A stretch of 64,000 nt of DNA from Synechococcus sp. PROS-9-1 (GTDB lineage: Bacteria > Cyanobacteriota > Cyanobacteriia > PCC-6307 > Cyanobiaceae), in contig NZ_CP047961.1 of the NCBI RefSeq assembly GCF_014279775.1, forward strand, positions 248,001-312,000. Direction: 5' to 3'. Positions 9,193 through 17,261 of this stretch are shown piece by piece. The translations under genes and the position numbers were made by a program. Position 1 is the stretch's first letter, and each line of letters opens with the position of its first letter. Under the pieces are notes generated by a model. That model searched no databases and had not been told where the DNA came from. It worked only from the letters and a program-made list of their open reading frames with translations.

Positions 9193-9635
9193 AAACGTTT
9201 CCCATCCACCCGTTTTTGTTGGTGCCTGCGGGCTTGCTTTCGGGTGTATTCGCTCACGGTTGGATTGGCCACGCTCGGGTCAACATGGGCTACCTGCTCC
9301 CAGAGATGCTGGGGCGCCCAGCGCACCGTGTATTGATCAGGGGAATGTTTGGTGATGTGGCACCAATGGTTGCTGCCGCATTGTTCGCAGAACAACTCTT
9401 CAAGCCATTCGTTGCTCAATACAAACACTGGATAAGCATGAATCACGAGTCGCGCGGTTTTGGCAGCCATGCCGCGTTGCTGCAGTGCTTCTGCGCTTAA
9501 TAAATGCAAAAAATATTTCTTTCCGTTCCCATGCAGGATTTGGTCCTGGTGCATCGGGCAAACGAGTTGTCTCCCTTTTGGTCGCCTTTTGCGAGGCGAT
9601 GGCTTTGTCTGAGACTGATTCACAGAACAGGACAC
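9183..9635 (-). CDS. Conserved-looking hypothetical protein with possible Cys/His metal site
   Basis: A 150-aa basic protein that I do not assign to a named family. It has a Lys/Arg-rich N-terminus, then CPMH (C26, H29), and later CEQCGSNHWCH (C83, C86, C92, H93), which look like zinc ligands. The C-terminus is again rich in Arg/Lys/Gln. Such a pattern suggests a small nucleic-acid or regulatory protein, but that is inference. The start is a GTG at 9635; another GTG at 9623 is possible. It converges on the epimerase with a 10-bp overlap. Codon use is similar to its neighbours. The 226 bp between its start and psbJ hold the psb terminator and otherwise nothing recognisable. Confidence 0.65.
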   Translation of the reverse strand: MSCSVNQSQTKPSPRKRRPKGRQLVCPMHQDQILHGNGKKYFLHLLSAEALQQRGMAAKTARLVIHAYPVFVLSNEWLEELFCEQCGSNHWCHITKHSPDQYTVRWAPQHLWEQVAHVDPSVANPTVSEYTRKQARRHQQKRVDGKRFYG

Positions 9636-9794
9636 GCAGTAACACCCTTTCCGTAACTGTTAGCAGCGTACGGTTTCAATCGCTCTTAAAAGGTTCAAAT
9701 AGTCCGAACTTGGATCAAGGACCCACCCTATGCACGATCGGAATCAAACCTCATGTTTCGCGACTTCGTTATGCCTTGACAATTGGACTGCAAT

Positions 9795-9829
9795 AAAAAA
9801 TCCCATCTATAGCAACGCTACATATGGGA
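9795..9829 (-). terminator. Probable intrinsic terminator of psbEFLJ
   Basis: On the minus strand a hairpin with 6-bp stem (TCCCAT / ATGGGA, arms 9801-9806 and 9824-9829) is followed by six T residues (9795-9800). It lies 33 bp after the psbJ stop and fits the end of the photosystem II operon. The loop is long (17 nt) and the stem short, so efficiency is uncertain. Confidence 0.6.
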
Positions 9830-9861
9830 AGGGTTTCAAAAGAATTTGAGGTGAGACGTGG

Positions 9862-10062
9862 TTAAGCAGAACCAACGCCTACGTACGAACCGTAGAAGAA
9901 GAGGCCCACGACGAAAAGTACAGCCATTCCTCCCGCTGTAGCAACGAGCCACAAGGGAAGGGTTCCTTCAGTCCAGCGAGACTTCCAGGCAACTGCTGGT
10001 CGGCCGTCGGGAAGACGATCTGGAATGCGACCGTCGGGGAGATTGGATTTCTTGCCGCTCAT
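9862..10062 (-). CDS. psbJ: Photosystem II protein PsbJ
   Basis: A 66-aa one-helix thylakoid membrane protein of photosystem II that affects plastoquinone exchange and assembly. The C-terminal helix [18 protein letters not shown] followed by [10 protein letters not shown] is the diagnostic part. The N-terminus ([18 protein letters not shown]) has a duplicated PDGR, making the soluble arm longer than in many plastid PsbJ proteins, as expected for picocyanobacteria. Last gene of the psbE-F-L-J operon, 11 bp after psbL. Confidence 0.96.
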   Translation of the reverse strand: MSGKKSNLPDGRIPDRLPDGRPAVAWKSRWTEGTLPLWLVATAGGMAVLFVVGLFFYGSYVGVGSA

Positions 10063-10073
10063 GATTCAGGCCT

Positions 10074-10193
10074 TCAGTTGAAGAAGTAGCTGGAGAAAAG
10101 GATTCCAGTGGTGAAAACAATCAGCAGTCCTAAATAAAGACTGGTACGGTTCAGTTCAACCGGAAGATTGTTGGGGTTTTGATTGCGCTCCAT
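10074..10193 (-). CDS. psbL: Photosystem II protein PsbL
   Basis: Very short gene found by reading the minus strand between psbF and psbJ. It encodes 39 aa beginning [20 protein letters not shown] and ending FSSYFFN, which is the standard PsbL sequence. It is a single-span subunit at the monomer interface of photosystem II. The ATG at 10193 and TGA at 10074 give exactly the family length. It sits between psbF (18 bp upstream) and psbJ (11 bp downstream), the conserved operon order. Confidence 0.97.
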   Translation of the reverse strand: MERNQNPNNLPVELNRTSLYLGLLIVFTTGILFSSYFFN

Positions 10194-10211
10194 GGAGATC
10201 TCGTTGGGTAG

Positions 10212-10349
10212 TTAGCGGCGAATAAACTGCATCGCAGCTAGGGCACCCAAGAAGAAAACTGTGGGAACACCCAAGGTGTGCAAAGCGAGCCAACGCACCG
10301 TAAAAATTGGGTAATTGCGAGGCGTTGAGGTGGCGGGAGTCTGTGTCAT
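10212..10349 (-). CDS. psbF: Cytochrome b559 beta subunit PsbF
   Basis: Short gene of 45 aa: after [20 protein letters not shown] comes the heme-ligand His in [15 protein letters not shown], and the protein ends QFIRR. Together with PsbE it binds the heme of cytochrome b559 in the photosystem II core. The ATG at 10349 starts 3 bp after the psbE stop, so the two subunits are co-translated in near 1:1 fashion. No oddities. Confidence 0.97.
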   Translation of the reverse strand: MTQTPATSTPRNYPIFTVRWLALHTLGVPTVFFLGALAAMQFIRR

Positions 10350-10352
10350 GGC

Positions 10353-10601
10353 TTATTTCAAGCGCAGGTCGAGATCAGCTTTGCCCTCAAAACGCTGGCT
10401 CACAACCGGAGCCTTGCTTTCAGAGGCCTGGAAATAAGCGTCTGGACGAGGAGTGCCGAAGGCGTCGTAAGCGAGACCTGTAGACACAAAAAGAAACCCA
10501 GCCAGGAAAATTGATGGCAAGGTAATCGCATGAATCACCCAGTAACGAATACTGGTGATGATTTCAAAAAAAGGGCGTTCCCCGGTGGAGCCGGCAGCCA
10601 T
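10353..10601 (-). CDS. psbE: Cytochrome b559 alpha subunit PsbE
   Basis: An 82-aa subunit of the photosystem II core. [17 protein letters not shown] contains the heme-ligand His and transmembrane helix, and the C-terminal lumenal part has GTPRPDAYF. It is the first gene of psbEFLJ. The ATG at 10601 lies 109 bp downstream of ycf48, so the operon may have its own promoter. That gap contains a perfect 12-bp palindrome (10632-10643). Cluster order rubredoxin-ycf48-psbEFLJ is widely conserved in cyanobacteria. Confidence 0.97.
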   Translation of the reverse strand: MAAGSTGERPFFEIITSIRYWVIHAITLPSIFLAGFLFVSTGLAYDAFGTPRPDAYFQASESKAPVVSQRFEGKADLDLRLK

Positions 10602-10710
10602 AGCGTCGGGCGTATCAGCTAATTGATCTTAGGGCAGCTGCCCCGAACTCGCGCTGCTCACAACGCACTGGTTACAGAGCGTTGTCAGAGCAGAACGAAA
10701 TTACGTTGGA

Positions 10711-11721
10711 TTAGCTCGTCGCCGACCAGCGCAAGAGGTTGCCGCGCTCGCCGAGAAGGAAGGCGTGCAGTTGATTGCCGCTGTGGTCAAACACGAAACG
10801 GTTGAAATTCGTTGGGGTCTGATTCGCTTCGGGATCCCGTTCCCAGCTGTCGCCGTTGTCACGACTCACCAGCAAAGTCCCATTGCCACCGCCGGCCCAA
10901 ATGGCACCGTCATCGGACCAGGCCATATCCATATAGCCGTAACCATTGGTGATCGGGATGATCGCCTTGCCCCAGTTCTCGTTGTCAATGGCATCTTCGT
11001 TAAAGCGAATCTGAGCGCCTCGAGCCACCATCCACAACTTTCCGTCAGGTTGGTAGCCGATGCTTTGCAGGCGCTGACTGCTGACACGTTGGTGAACTTG
11101 CCAGATGTCTTGACCGGGAGCCCATCCGGCATAGAAGTTGCCGAGGCTGCTCACGCTTACATATCCGCCTTCTGGTCCGCGGCGCAAATCGCGAATCGCA
11201 CCTGCTGCGTCACTCACCTCCGCTTCCCAGCTTCCGCCTCCGTCACTGGTGCGATACACCGCGCCAACATTGGTAGCCAGTTCGGCTGTGTTCGGTCCAA
11301 GAGCGGTAATCAGGTAGGGCTCTCCTGGCAGCTTGGTGTCAAGAAAGAGCCGGGTCCAATTATTGCCACCATCGGTGGTGTGCATCAGCAAGCCAGGCTG
11401 ACCGGCAATCCAGCCATCGTCGCCGTCGAAGGCGATGCTGATTAAGCGAAAATTCTCTTCCTCTGGAAGATCAAGACTGCGCTCATTCCAATTGGCGCCG
11501 CCATCATTGGTTTCAAGAATCAGTCTGTTACTTCCCACAAGGAAGCCATGGTCGGCACTTGTGAAGGCCACATCCAAAGGATTGCCCTTGGTGTTGAGGT
11601 CAATGGCTTGCCAAGGGCTGGATTGTGCCATTGGCAAACGCGTGGTGACACATCCGCCAAGGCCGAGGCCAATGCAGGCCACTAAAAAAAGATTAAAGAG
11701 AGGGGTAAGCAGTTGCTTCAT
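10711..11721 (-). CDS. ycf48: Photosystem II assembly factor Ycf48 (HCF136 homologue)
   Basis: A 336-aa lumenal lipoprotein that stabilises newly made D1 during photosystem II assembly. The signal peptide ends with the lipobox LGGC (Cys24). Downstream, repeated TSDGGGSWE, TTDGGNNWT and SRDNGDSWE-type blades mark a seven-bladed beta-propeller with BNR-like repeats. It lies 17 bp downstream of the rubredoxin gene and upstream of psbEFLJ, so all act in photosystem biogenesis. The ATG at 11721 is the natural start of the signal peptide. A long open frame on the opposite strand is a shadow. Confidence 0.95.
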   Translation of the reverse strand: MKQLLTPLFNLFLVACIGLGLGGCVTTRLPMAQSSPWQAIDLNTKGNPLDVAFTSADHGFLVGSNRLILETNDGGANWNERSLDLPEEENFRLISIAFDGDDGWIAGQPGLLMHTTDGGNNWTRLFLDTKLPGEPYLITALGPNTAELATNVGAVYRTSDGGGSWEAEVSDAAGAIRDLRRGPEGGYVSVSSLGNFYAGWAPGQDIWQVHQRVSSQRLQSIGYQPDGKLWMVARGAQIRFNEDAIDNENWGKAIIPITNGYGYMDMAWSDDGAIWAGGGNGTLLVSRDNGDSWERDPEANQTPTNFNRFVFDHSGNQLHAFLLGERGNLLRWSATS

Positions 11722-11738
11722 TGGGATAAGAGGTGGTC

Positions 11739-12221
11739 TCAGCGCAGTGAATAAAGGGAGAGGAAGAAAGCAAAGCCGAGGGCGAGGCCGCCAAAAATCA
11801 GCACATTTTTTTGCCCGGGAGTGAGGCGGTTAACGCCAAGACCGAAATTAAGGTTTTCCTCAAATCCACTCGCTTTGGAGCGAGGTCCAATGTCGGTGAA
11901 GGCTCCCACCCTGCTGCGGCAGACCGGACAACGGAATCCGATGGGGTCGAGATCTTCAAAAGCGGTGCCCACAACGATGCCCAGCTTCTTGACACCTTCA
12001 TTGGGGTCGTAAACGTATCCACAGCTTCGGCATTCGAACCGGTGCGTGCGTGGATCAGACGTCTCATTGTCTGCGCTGATATTTGCCACATCTTCGATGG
12101 CTGCTTCGGCTTCGATGGCTTCGGCCGCGATTAACTCCTCTGCGAGGGGTTCCACTTCGGCGGGAACTTCAGTGGGAACTTCAGCGGGAACTTCCGCTGC
12201 TGGGCTGATCTCGTCGCTCAC
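11739..12221 (-). CDS. Membrane-anchored rubredoxin (RubA type) with an acidic repetitive N-terminal extension
   Basis: A 160-aa protein. The central rubredoxin domain has two Fe-binding pairs, [11 protein letters not shown] and [12 protein letters not shown]-terminal helix ([18 protein letters not shown]) anchors it in the thylakoid membrane. RubA homologues are needed for photosystem assembly, and linkage to ycf48 and psbEFLJ supports that role. The first 60 residues are Ala/Glu/Pro-rich, with [17 protein letters not shown] produced by an in-frame repeat of a 12-nt unit. The start is a GTG at 12221 with GGAGGA close upstream. The extension is longer than the short tail usual in the family. 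Confidence 0.92.
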   Translation of the reverse strand: MSDEISPAAEVPAEVPTEVPAEVEPLAEELIAAEAIEAEAAIEDVANISADNETSDPRTHRFECRSCGYVYDPNEGVKKLGIVVGTAFEDLDPIGFRCPVCRSRVGAFTDIGPRSKASGFEENLNFGLGVNRLTPGQKNVLIFGGLALGFAFFLSLYSLR

Positions 12222-12257
12222 CGCTCCTCCTCAAGGTGACAAGACTCTATCGGCGTT

Positions 12258-12281
12258 GGGCCTTTCAACGGGCCTTTCAAC
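12258..12281. repeat. Perfect 12-bp tandem duplication in the rubredoxin-ndhC intergenic region
   Basis: GGGCCTTTCAAC occurs twice head to tail (12258-12269 and 12270-12281), between the divergent rubredoxin (start 12221) and ndhC (start 12335) genes. It lies in the shared promoter region, so spacing of regulatory elements may vary between strains by this unit. Confidence 0.9.
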
Positions 12282-12334
12282 GACAGAGGTGGTCTGCGAA
12301 TGCCAGACTGGGCTTTATACAGGGGGCTGCCTTG

Positions 12335-12697
12335 ATGTTTGTGCTGCCGGGGTATGACGCATTTCTGGGATTTCTGCTGATTGCAGCAGCTGTACCGGTC
12401 TTGGCGTTAGTGACCAACAAGCTTTTGGCTCCTCGCAGTCAGTCCGGAGAGCGGGAGCTTACCTACGAATCCGGGATGGAGCCGATCGGTGGAGCTTGGA
12501 TTCAATTCAATATTCGCTACTACATGTTTGCGCTCGTCTTCGTCATCTTTGATGTCGAGACGGTCTTTCTTTATCCCTGGGCTGTTGCCTTCCATCGCTT
12601 GGGTTTATTGGCATTCATCGAAGCTCTCGTTTTTATTACCATTCTTCTTGTGGCATTGGCCTATGCATGGCGCAAAGGCGCCCTCGAGTGGAGCTGA
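12335..12697 (+). CDS. ndhC: NAD(P)H-quinone oxidoreductase subunit 3 (NdhC)
   Basis: A 120-aa three-helix membrane subunit of the NDH-1 complex, which works in cyclic electron flow, respiration and CO2 uptake. Seen: [17 protein letters not shown] and [18 protein letters not shown], both diagnostic. The ATG at 12335 gives the family length of 120 aa; an upstream in-frame start at 12236 would run through the tandem repeat and add unrelated residues. It is followed directly by ndhK and ndhJ in the usual order. Confidence 0.96.
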   Translation: MFVLPGYDAFLGFLLIAAAVPVLALVTNKLLAPRSQSGERELTYESGMEPIGGAWIQFNIRYYMFALVFVIFDVETVFLYPWAVAFHRLGLLAFIEALVFITILLVALAYAWRKGALEWS

Positions 12698-12700
12698 TTG

Positions 12701-13480
12701 ATGACCGACCCCATCACCATGACCTCAACCGGCGATAGCCCTTCGATCCAATCCCTTCGCGATCTTCGTGAAGCGAGTTGTGGGCCGGTTGGTGGTGCTG
12801 CAGAGGGTTCGCCCACTGTCACGAACGATCTGAGTGAAAACGTCATCCTGACGAGCTTGGATGACCTACACAACTGGGCTCGTCTCAGCAGCCTTTGGCC
12901 ATTGCTGTACGGGACGGCCTGTTGTTTTATCGAGTTTGCCGCTCTCCTCGGCTCGCGCTTTGACTTTGATCGCTTCGGACTTGTGCCTCGCAGCTCGCCT
13001 AGGCAAGCCGATCTTTTAATCGTTGCTGGCACGGTCACGATGAAAATGGGTCCGGCGTTGGTGCGTCTCTATGAGCAGATGCCAGAACCTAAATATGTCA
13101 TCGCGATGGGAGCCTGCACTATTACTGGTGGCATGTTCAGCGCTGACTCCACAACCGCTGTTCGTGGCGTGGATAAATTGATTCCGGTGGATCTTTATCT
13201 TCCCGGATGTCCGCCGCGTCCTGAGGCGATTTTTGATGCGGTGATCAAGCTTCGTAAGAAGGTTGGTAATGAGTCGGTCAGTGATCGCCGCCAGCTCAAG
13301 CAAACCCACCGCTATTGCACCGTCGATCACGCCATGGTTCCCGTTGAACCGATCGTGACGGGCGCCTACCTGCGCGCTGAAACTCAGGTTGCAGCCCTGG
13401 CCCCTGGAGCAGGGGTCCCCATGGCTGCACCAGCGCAAACTGAGTCCGCTGAGCCCGTCTCCTCAGGTACGCCGTCATGA
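12701..13480 (+). CDS. ndhK: NAD(P)H-quinone oxidoreductase subunit K (NdhK)
   Basis: The NDH-1 subunit (about 259 aa) that carries iron-sulfur cluster N2. Cysteine ligands are visible in [18 protein letters not shown] and [11 protein letters not shown]. The ATG at 12701 is 3 nt after the ndhC stop; a TTG at 12698 is also in frame. The N-terminal 45 residues before the conserved core and the last 40 (Ala/Pro/Glu-rich) are variable. The stop overlaps the ndhJ ATG by 4 nt. Confidence 0.96.
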   Translation: MTDPITMTSTGDSPSIQSLRDLREASCGPVGGAAEGSPTVTNDLSENVILTSLDDLHNWARLSSLWPLLYGTACCFIEFAALLGSRFDFDRFGLVPRSSPRQADLLIVAGTVTMKMGPALVRLYEQMPEPKYVIAMGACTITGGMFSADSTTAVRGVDKLIPVDLYLPGCPPRPEAIFDAVIKLRKKVGNESVSDRRQLKQTHRYCTVDHAMVPVEPIVTGAYLRAETQVAALAPGAGVPMAAPAQTESAEPVSSGTPS

Positions 13481-14028
13481 GTCCTAACTCTCCCGAGCAG
13501 CAGTCGACTGCTGATGTCCCTGTAGCTGCGTCTCCTCAGCCGGGGCCCGTGAGCCAGTGGCTGAACCAGCAAGGCTTCGATCACGATGCCTTGGATGCCG
13601 ACCATCTTGGTGTCGAGCAAATCGGGGTTGAAGCTCTCTTTCTGCAAGTGATCGCTGCTGCCTTGAAAAGCAATGGTTTCGACTATTTGCAATGTCAGGG
13701 CGGATATGACGAGGGCCCCGGCGAGCGGCTCGTTTGCTTTTATCAGTTTGTGGCGATGGCTGAGTTCATCGACGGAAAGAGAGACACGCTGCGTGAAGTG
13801 CGTCTCAAGGTGTTCTTGTCTCGGGAAGGGGAGCCCAGTCTTCCCAGCCTGTATGGGCTCTTCCGTGGTGCGGATTGGCAGGAGCGTGAAACCTTTGACA
13901 TGTTCGGTATCCACTTCGAAGGTCATCCCCATCCCAAGCGGCTACTGATGCCTGAGGACTGGACGGGCTGGCCGCTTCGCAAGGACTATGTGCAGCCAGA
14001 CTTTTATGAAATGCAAGACGCTTATTAA
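13477..14028 (+). CDS. ndhJ: NAD(P)H-quinone oxidoreductase subunit J (NdhJ)
   Basis: A 183-aa peripheral-arm subunit of NDH-1 (30-kDa subunit family). Seen: [29 protein letters not shown] and the end [16 protein letters not shown], characteristic of cyanobacterial NdhJ; the first of these is given here as a landmark at about residues 125-155. The first 25 residues are low-complexity. The ATG at 13477 overlaps the ndhK stop (ATGA). It converges on the yvcK-like gene with a 1-bp gap, with no room for a separate terminator. Confidence 0.96.
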   Translation: MSPNSPEQQSTADVPVAASPQPGPVSQWLNQQGFDHDALDADHLGVEQIGVEALFLQVIAAALKSNGFDYLQCQGGYDEGPGERLVCFYQFVAMAEFIDGKRDTLREVRLKVFLSREGEPSLPSLYGLFRGADWQERETFDMFGIHFEGHPHPKRLLMPEDWTGWPLRKDYVQPDFYEMQDAY

Positions 14029-14029
14029 T

Positions 14030-15430
14030 TCAAGCGTTTTGATTGTCTCGCTTATGGCGCCTGTAAAAGCGCATCACAGCTAAAGCAAGGCTGCGCGGAT
14101 CGTGGCGGAGCGTCGCAGTGGGCCGACTCCCTTGAAGTGGGGCTTGCATGACGTCAAAGCCTTCTTGTTGCAATTGCCTGCTGTCGCAGATCACTGGTTC
14201 TGCCCCTAACTTTCGATAGTGAGAGACAAGGGCAGACTCCCTGATTGGTTCCTGGGCCAGCACGCAGTCGAACAAGCGTTTGCTCACCCCGAGCGAAGCC
14301 AATTGCGCTTCGATGGCGCGAAGGTGACCACTCACATCCAACCCATCCGTTTCGCCTGGTTGGGTCATCAGGTTGCAGATATAGAGCCTGGGCGCGCGGC
14401 TGCGTTGAATGGCAGTGACCAATTCAGGCACCAGCAAGTTCGGGAGAAGGGAGGTGTACAGGCTTCCTGGCCCCAGCAAAATTAAATCGGCATTGGCAAT
14501 GGCTTCCAGTGCTCTGGGTAAAGCCGGTGGCTTCTCAGGCAGGCATCCCATCCGCACAATCGGGCTGCGTGCTTTGCCGATCGCCGATTCCCCTTCAATC
14601 CTGGTGCCATCTTCCAGTTCAGCCCAGAGACGGACGTCGGCGTTGGTGGCAGGAACCACTTGGCCTTGAACCGCTAGGACGCGACTGGAGGCTGTGATCG
14701 CTGTTTCTAGGCTCCCCGTAATCGCGCTGAGGGCGGAAAGAAAAAGATTGCCAAAGCTGTGGCCTTCTAGGCCGCTGCCTGCTGAGAAGCGGTATTGGAA
14801 CAGACGGGTGAGTAAGGGCTCTTCCGTGGAGAGCGCGGCAAGACAGTTGCGGATGTCGCCTGGAGGCAACACGCCAAGTTCGCGACGCAGCACTCCGCTA
14901 CTGCCTCCGTCATCGGCAACGGTCACGATCGCGGTGATGTGGCTGCTGTAGCGCTTCAGTCCACTTAGCAACGTTGATAGGCCTGTCCCACCCCCAATCG
15001 CGACAATGCTGGGGCCTCGATTGAGGCGACTTTTTGCACGCAGCGCATCCACTAACACCGTGTCTTTTTCCGGCGCTAGAGCCTGTTGGATCGAGCCAAA
15101 GCTCTGGCTTTGGCCCCAGAGCAGCAGTCCAACCCCCAGCAGCAGAACGAGTGGACCCGTGATCGCCCCAGGCAACACTCTCGTGATCCAACCGAGAGCT
15201 TCTTGAATGGCCCAGAGCATCCAATAGATCGGTTGCAGATCGGCCCAGACGGCAGCCCCTAACAGGGCTAAGACCAATCCGATTCCCGAGGTAAACAGCC
15301 ATCGCTTCACGACCAGTCCGGGTCGCAACCAGCTCATTGCCCTGCGGGAGCGCAGCATCAAATCTCGCTGCCGTTCCGCCTGCATGGCTCGGAGTCGTTG
15401 ACGATTTCCGCGGCGTGGAGGGCTGGTCAA
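14030..15430 (-). CDS. YvcK/CofD-like protein with N-terminal membrane segments
   Basis: A protein of up to 466 aa. The C-terminal 320 residues match the YvcK/CofD-like family (putative gluconeogenesis factor or uridine diphosphate-sugar-binding regulator): VAIGGGTGLSTLLSGLK, TVADDGGSSGVLR and GDIRNCLAALS. Two hydrophobic helices precede it (near residues 45-65 and 88-107), an arrangement found in cyanobacteria. The frame opens with TTG at 15430; the next candidate is ATG at 15385, so the start is uncertain. YvcK proteins are linked to cell-wall and carbon-flux control in Firmicutes; the role here is not established. Confidence 0.85.
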   Translation of the reverse strand: MTSPPRRGNRQRLRAMQAERQRDLMLRSRRAMSWLRPGLVVKRWLFTSGIGLVLALLGAAVWADLQPIYWMLWAIQEALGWITRVLPGAITGPLVLLLGVGLLLWGQSQSFGSIQQALAPEKDTVLVDALRAKSRLNRGPSIVAIGGGTGLSTLLSGLKRYSSHITAIVTVADDGGSSGVLRRELGVLPPGDIRNCLAALSTEEPLLTRLFQYRFSAGSGLEGHSFGNLFLSALSAITGSLETAITASSRVLAVQGQVVPATNADVRLWAELEDGTRIEGESAIGKARSPIVRMGCLPEKPPALPRALEAIANADLILLGPGSLYTSLLPNLLVPELVTAIQRSRAPRLYICNLMTQPGETDGLDVSGHLRAIEAQLASLGVSKRLFDCVLAQEPIRESALVSHYRKLGAEPVICDSRQLQQEGFDVMQAPLQGSRPTATLRHDPRSLALAVMRFYRRHKRDNQNA

Positions 15431-15525
15431 AAGGGCTCGGGTGCGATGGCGTCAAATCCACCGAATTAGCTGAACTGTACGGAAGTTGAATCTGATCACC
15501 AACCTTTTGCGGCAATCCAGGCAGG

Positions 15526-16353
15526 ATGAATCAACTTTCAGTCATCAGCCCTTTGGTTAACGCGCGGGAGTCATCGTTCAAACCCGTTGTTGAGATGAGA
15601 GGTCTCACGATGCAATGGGGCTCCCATCCGGTGCTGGACGGGGTGAATCTATTGATGAAACCCGGAGAGCGAATAGCAGTTGTGGGGCCTTCAGGAGCGG
15701 GAAAATCCACGGTCTTGCGTTTGTTGGCTGGTTTGCAACTGCCCACCGCTGGCGAATTGAGGTTGTTTGATGAGCCTCAGCCTTACCTGCGCCTCGATCA
15801 GCGCCTTCCTCCGGATGTTCGGCTTGTGTTCCAAAACCCAGCACTGCTGGCGTCCTTAACGGTGGAGGAAAACGTTGGCTTTCTCTTGAACCGGCTCGGA
15901 CGGATGGGTCCGGCCCAGGTTCGAGATCGTGTCATGGCCTGCTTGGAAGCCGTGGGCCTTTATGAAGTCGCCGATCAATATCCTGGGCAGCTCAGCGGAG
16001 GGATGCAGAAGCGAGTGAGCTTTGCTCGCGCCTTGATTGACGATCCAGATCGAGATGAAGCTGCGATGCCTCTTTTGTTATATGACGAGCCCACAGCAGG
16101 TCTCGACCCAGTCGCAGCCACGAGGATTGAAGACTTGATTGTGAAAACCACCACCGTGGCTCAGGGGTGTTCGGTGGTGGTTAGTCATGTGAGTAGCACC
16201 ATTGAACGCACGGCGGAGCGCATCGTGATGCTGTACGGCGGCCGGTTCCAATGGGACGGAACAGTGGACGATTACCGAACAACGGATAATCCCTACGTTG
16301 TTCAGTTCAGGACGGGTAACCTGCGCGGACCGATGCAGCCTGCTGAGCACTGA
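15526..16353 (+). CDS. ABC transporter ATP-binding protein, MlaF/TGD3-like
   Basis: A 275-aa ATPase. Walker A is GPSGAGKST, the signature LSGGMQKR and Walker B LLLYDEPTAGLDP. LSGGMQKRV with a Met/Gln after the signature and the partner gene downstream point to the MlaF/TGD3 branch, which moves lipids between membranes. The next gene, 3 bp away, is the MCE-domain substrate-binding partner. The MlaE-like permease is not in the window. The ATG at 15526 follows a 95-bp divergent intergenic region shared with the yvcK-like gene. Confidence 0.9.
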   Translation: MNQLSVISPLVNARESSFKPVVEMRGLTMQWGSHPVLDGVNLLMKPGERIAVVGPSGAGKSTVLRLLAGLQLPTAGELRLFDEPQPYLRLDQRLPPDVRLVFQNPALLASLTVEENVGFLLNRLGRMGPAQVRDRVMACLEAVGLYEVADQYPGQLSGGMQKRVSFARALIDDPDRDEAAMPLLLYDEPTAGLDPVAATRIEDLIVKTTTVAQGCSVVVSHVSSTIERTAERIVMLYGGRFQWDGTVDDYRTTDNPYVVQFRTGNLRGPMQPAEH

Positions 16354-16356
16354 ATT

Positions 16357-17250
16357 ATGCGTAGGAGCGTCCGTGAGGGGATTGTTGGTTTTTCTGTGAT
16401 TGCTGCTTTGGTTGCCTTTGCAGGCACCATGCTTTGGCTCCGGGGTGAGCGCGTCTTGTCGAAGACCTGGAGCGTGACCGCTGATTTCCAGGATGCAGGG
16501 GGATTGGCAGTTCGTTCACCGGTGACCTACCGGGGAATCATGGTGGGCAATGTTACGGACATCAAGGTGACGCCCCAAGCGGTGAAGGTGTCGATCGAGA
16601 TTTCTCAGGATGATCTTCAGTTATCGCTGCCTGTTAAAGCCACTGTGGCTTCGGCATCGCTGTTGGGTGGCGATTCTCAGGTGGCCCTAAGCAGTCTTGG
16701 CCCGCCGCTCAAGAAGAATGCCCCGATGCCCAAATCTCAGCGCTGTAAGGGCCAAGTTGTTCTTTGTGATGGAGCAACGATTCAAGGCAGCGAAGCCCCC
16801 AGCATCGCAACCATTACCAACTCCCTTCAAGAGATTTTGGAACAGGTGAAGAAAGAACAGTTGGTTCCCAGGTTGGTTGGATCGACCCAACAATTCAATG
16901 CCATGTTGGCTGATATTCAAAAACTATCCACTCAATTAAGCGTTGATTTGGCAAGGGCTGCGCCCATGATCTCGAACCTGAACGAAGCAACGGCTCAGGC
17001 CGCTAGTGCCAGTCGTCATATCAATAACGTTGTAAGCGCTTTCGACACGCCTACAACGATTACCGACCTCAAGCAAACGGTGAGTAATGCACGCTCGTTG
17101 ACGGAAACCTTTGATGAGGTGGGCGGTGACGTTGAAAAACTCACAGCAGACCCCCAATTCATGGCGGCTGTGCGCAGCGTCACGATTGGTTTAGGACAGT
17201 TTTTCAACGAGCTATATCCCGCCAGCACCTCGGATGTCGCCAAGCCTTAA
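16357..17250 (+). CDS. MlaD/TGD2-like MCE-domain protein
   Basis: A 297-aa protein with one N-terminal transmembrane helix (IVGFSVIAALVAFAGTMLWL), then an MCE domain (SVTADFQDAGGLAVRSPVTYRG...), and a long helical C-terminal region (about residues 150-290) likely to form a coiled-coil barrel. It acts as the membrane-anchored lipid-binding subunit with the upstream ATPase. In chloroplasts the homologue TGD2 takes part in lipid import, and a lipid-transfer role in the cyanobacterial envelope is inferred. Cys residues at CKGQVVLCDG may form a disulfide. It converges on chlD with an 11-bp gap. Confidence 0.9.
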   Translation: MRRSVREGIVGFSVIAALVAFAGTMLWLRGERVLSKTWSVTADFQDAGGLAVRSPVTYRGIMVGNVTDIKVTPQAVKVSIEISQDDLQLSLPVKATVASASLLGGDSQVALSSLGPPLKKNAPMPKSQRCKGQVVLCDGATIQGSEAPSIATITNSLQEILEQVKKEQLVPRLVGSTQQFNAMLADIQKLSTQLSVDLARAAPMISNLNEATAQAASASRHINNVVSAFDTPTTITDLKQTVSNARSLTETFDEVGGDVEKLTADPQFMAAVRSVTIGLGQFFNELYPASTSDVAKP

Positions 17251-17261
17251 ACCGCATTGAT

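Noticed and set aside
9485-9796. 103-aa plus-strand frame before psbJ
   Set aside because: Largely antisense to the Cys/His protein, low-complexity Ser/Arg-rich, no start signal; ends near the psb terminator.
10632-10643. Perfect palindrome GGGCAGCTGCCC between ycf48 and psbE as a terminator or operator
   Set aside because: No T-run on the transcribed strand and no second copy; kept only as a note.
10765-11445. 226-aa open frame opposite ycf48
   Set aside because: No motif or Shine-Dalgarno, antisense to a well-supported gene; a codon-bias shadow.
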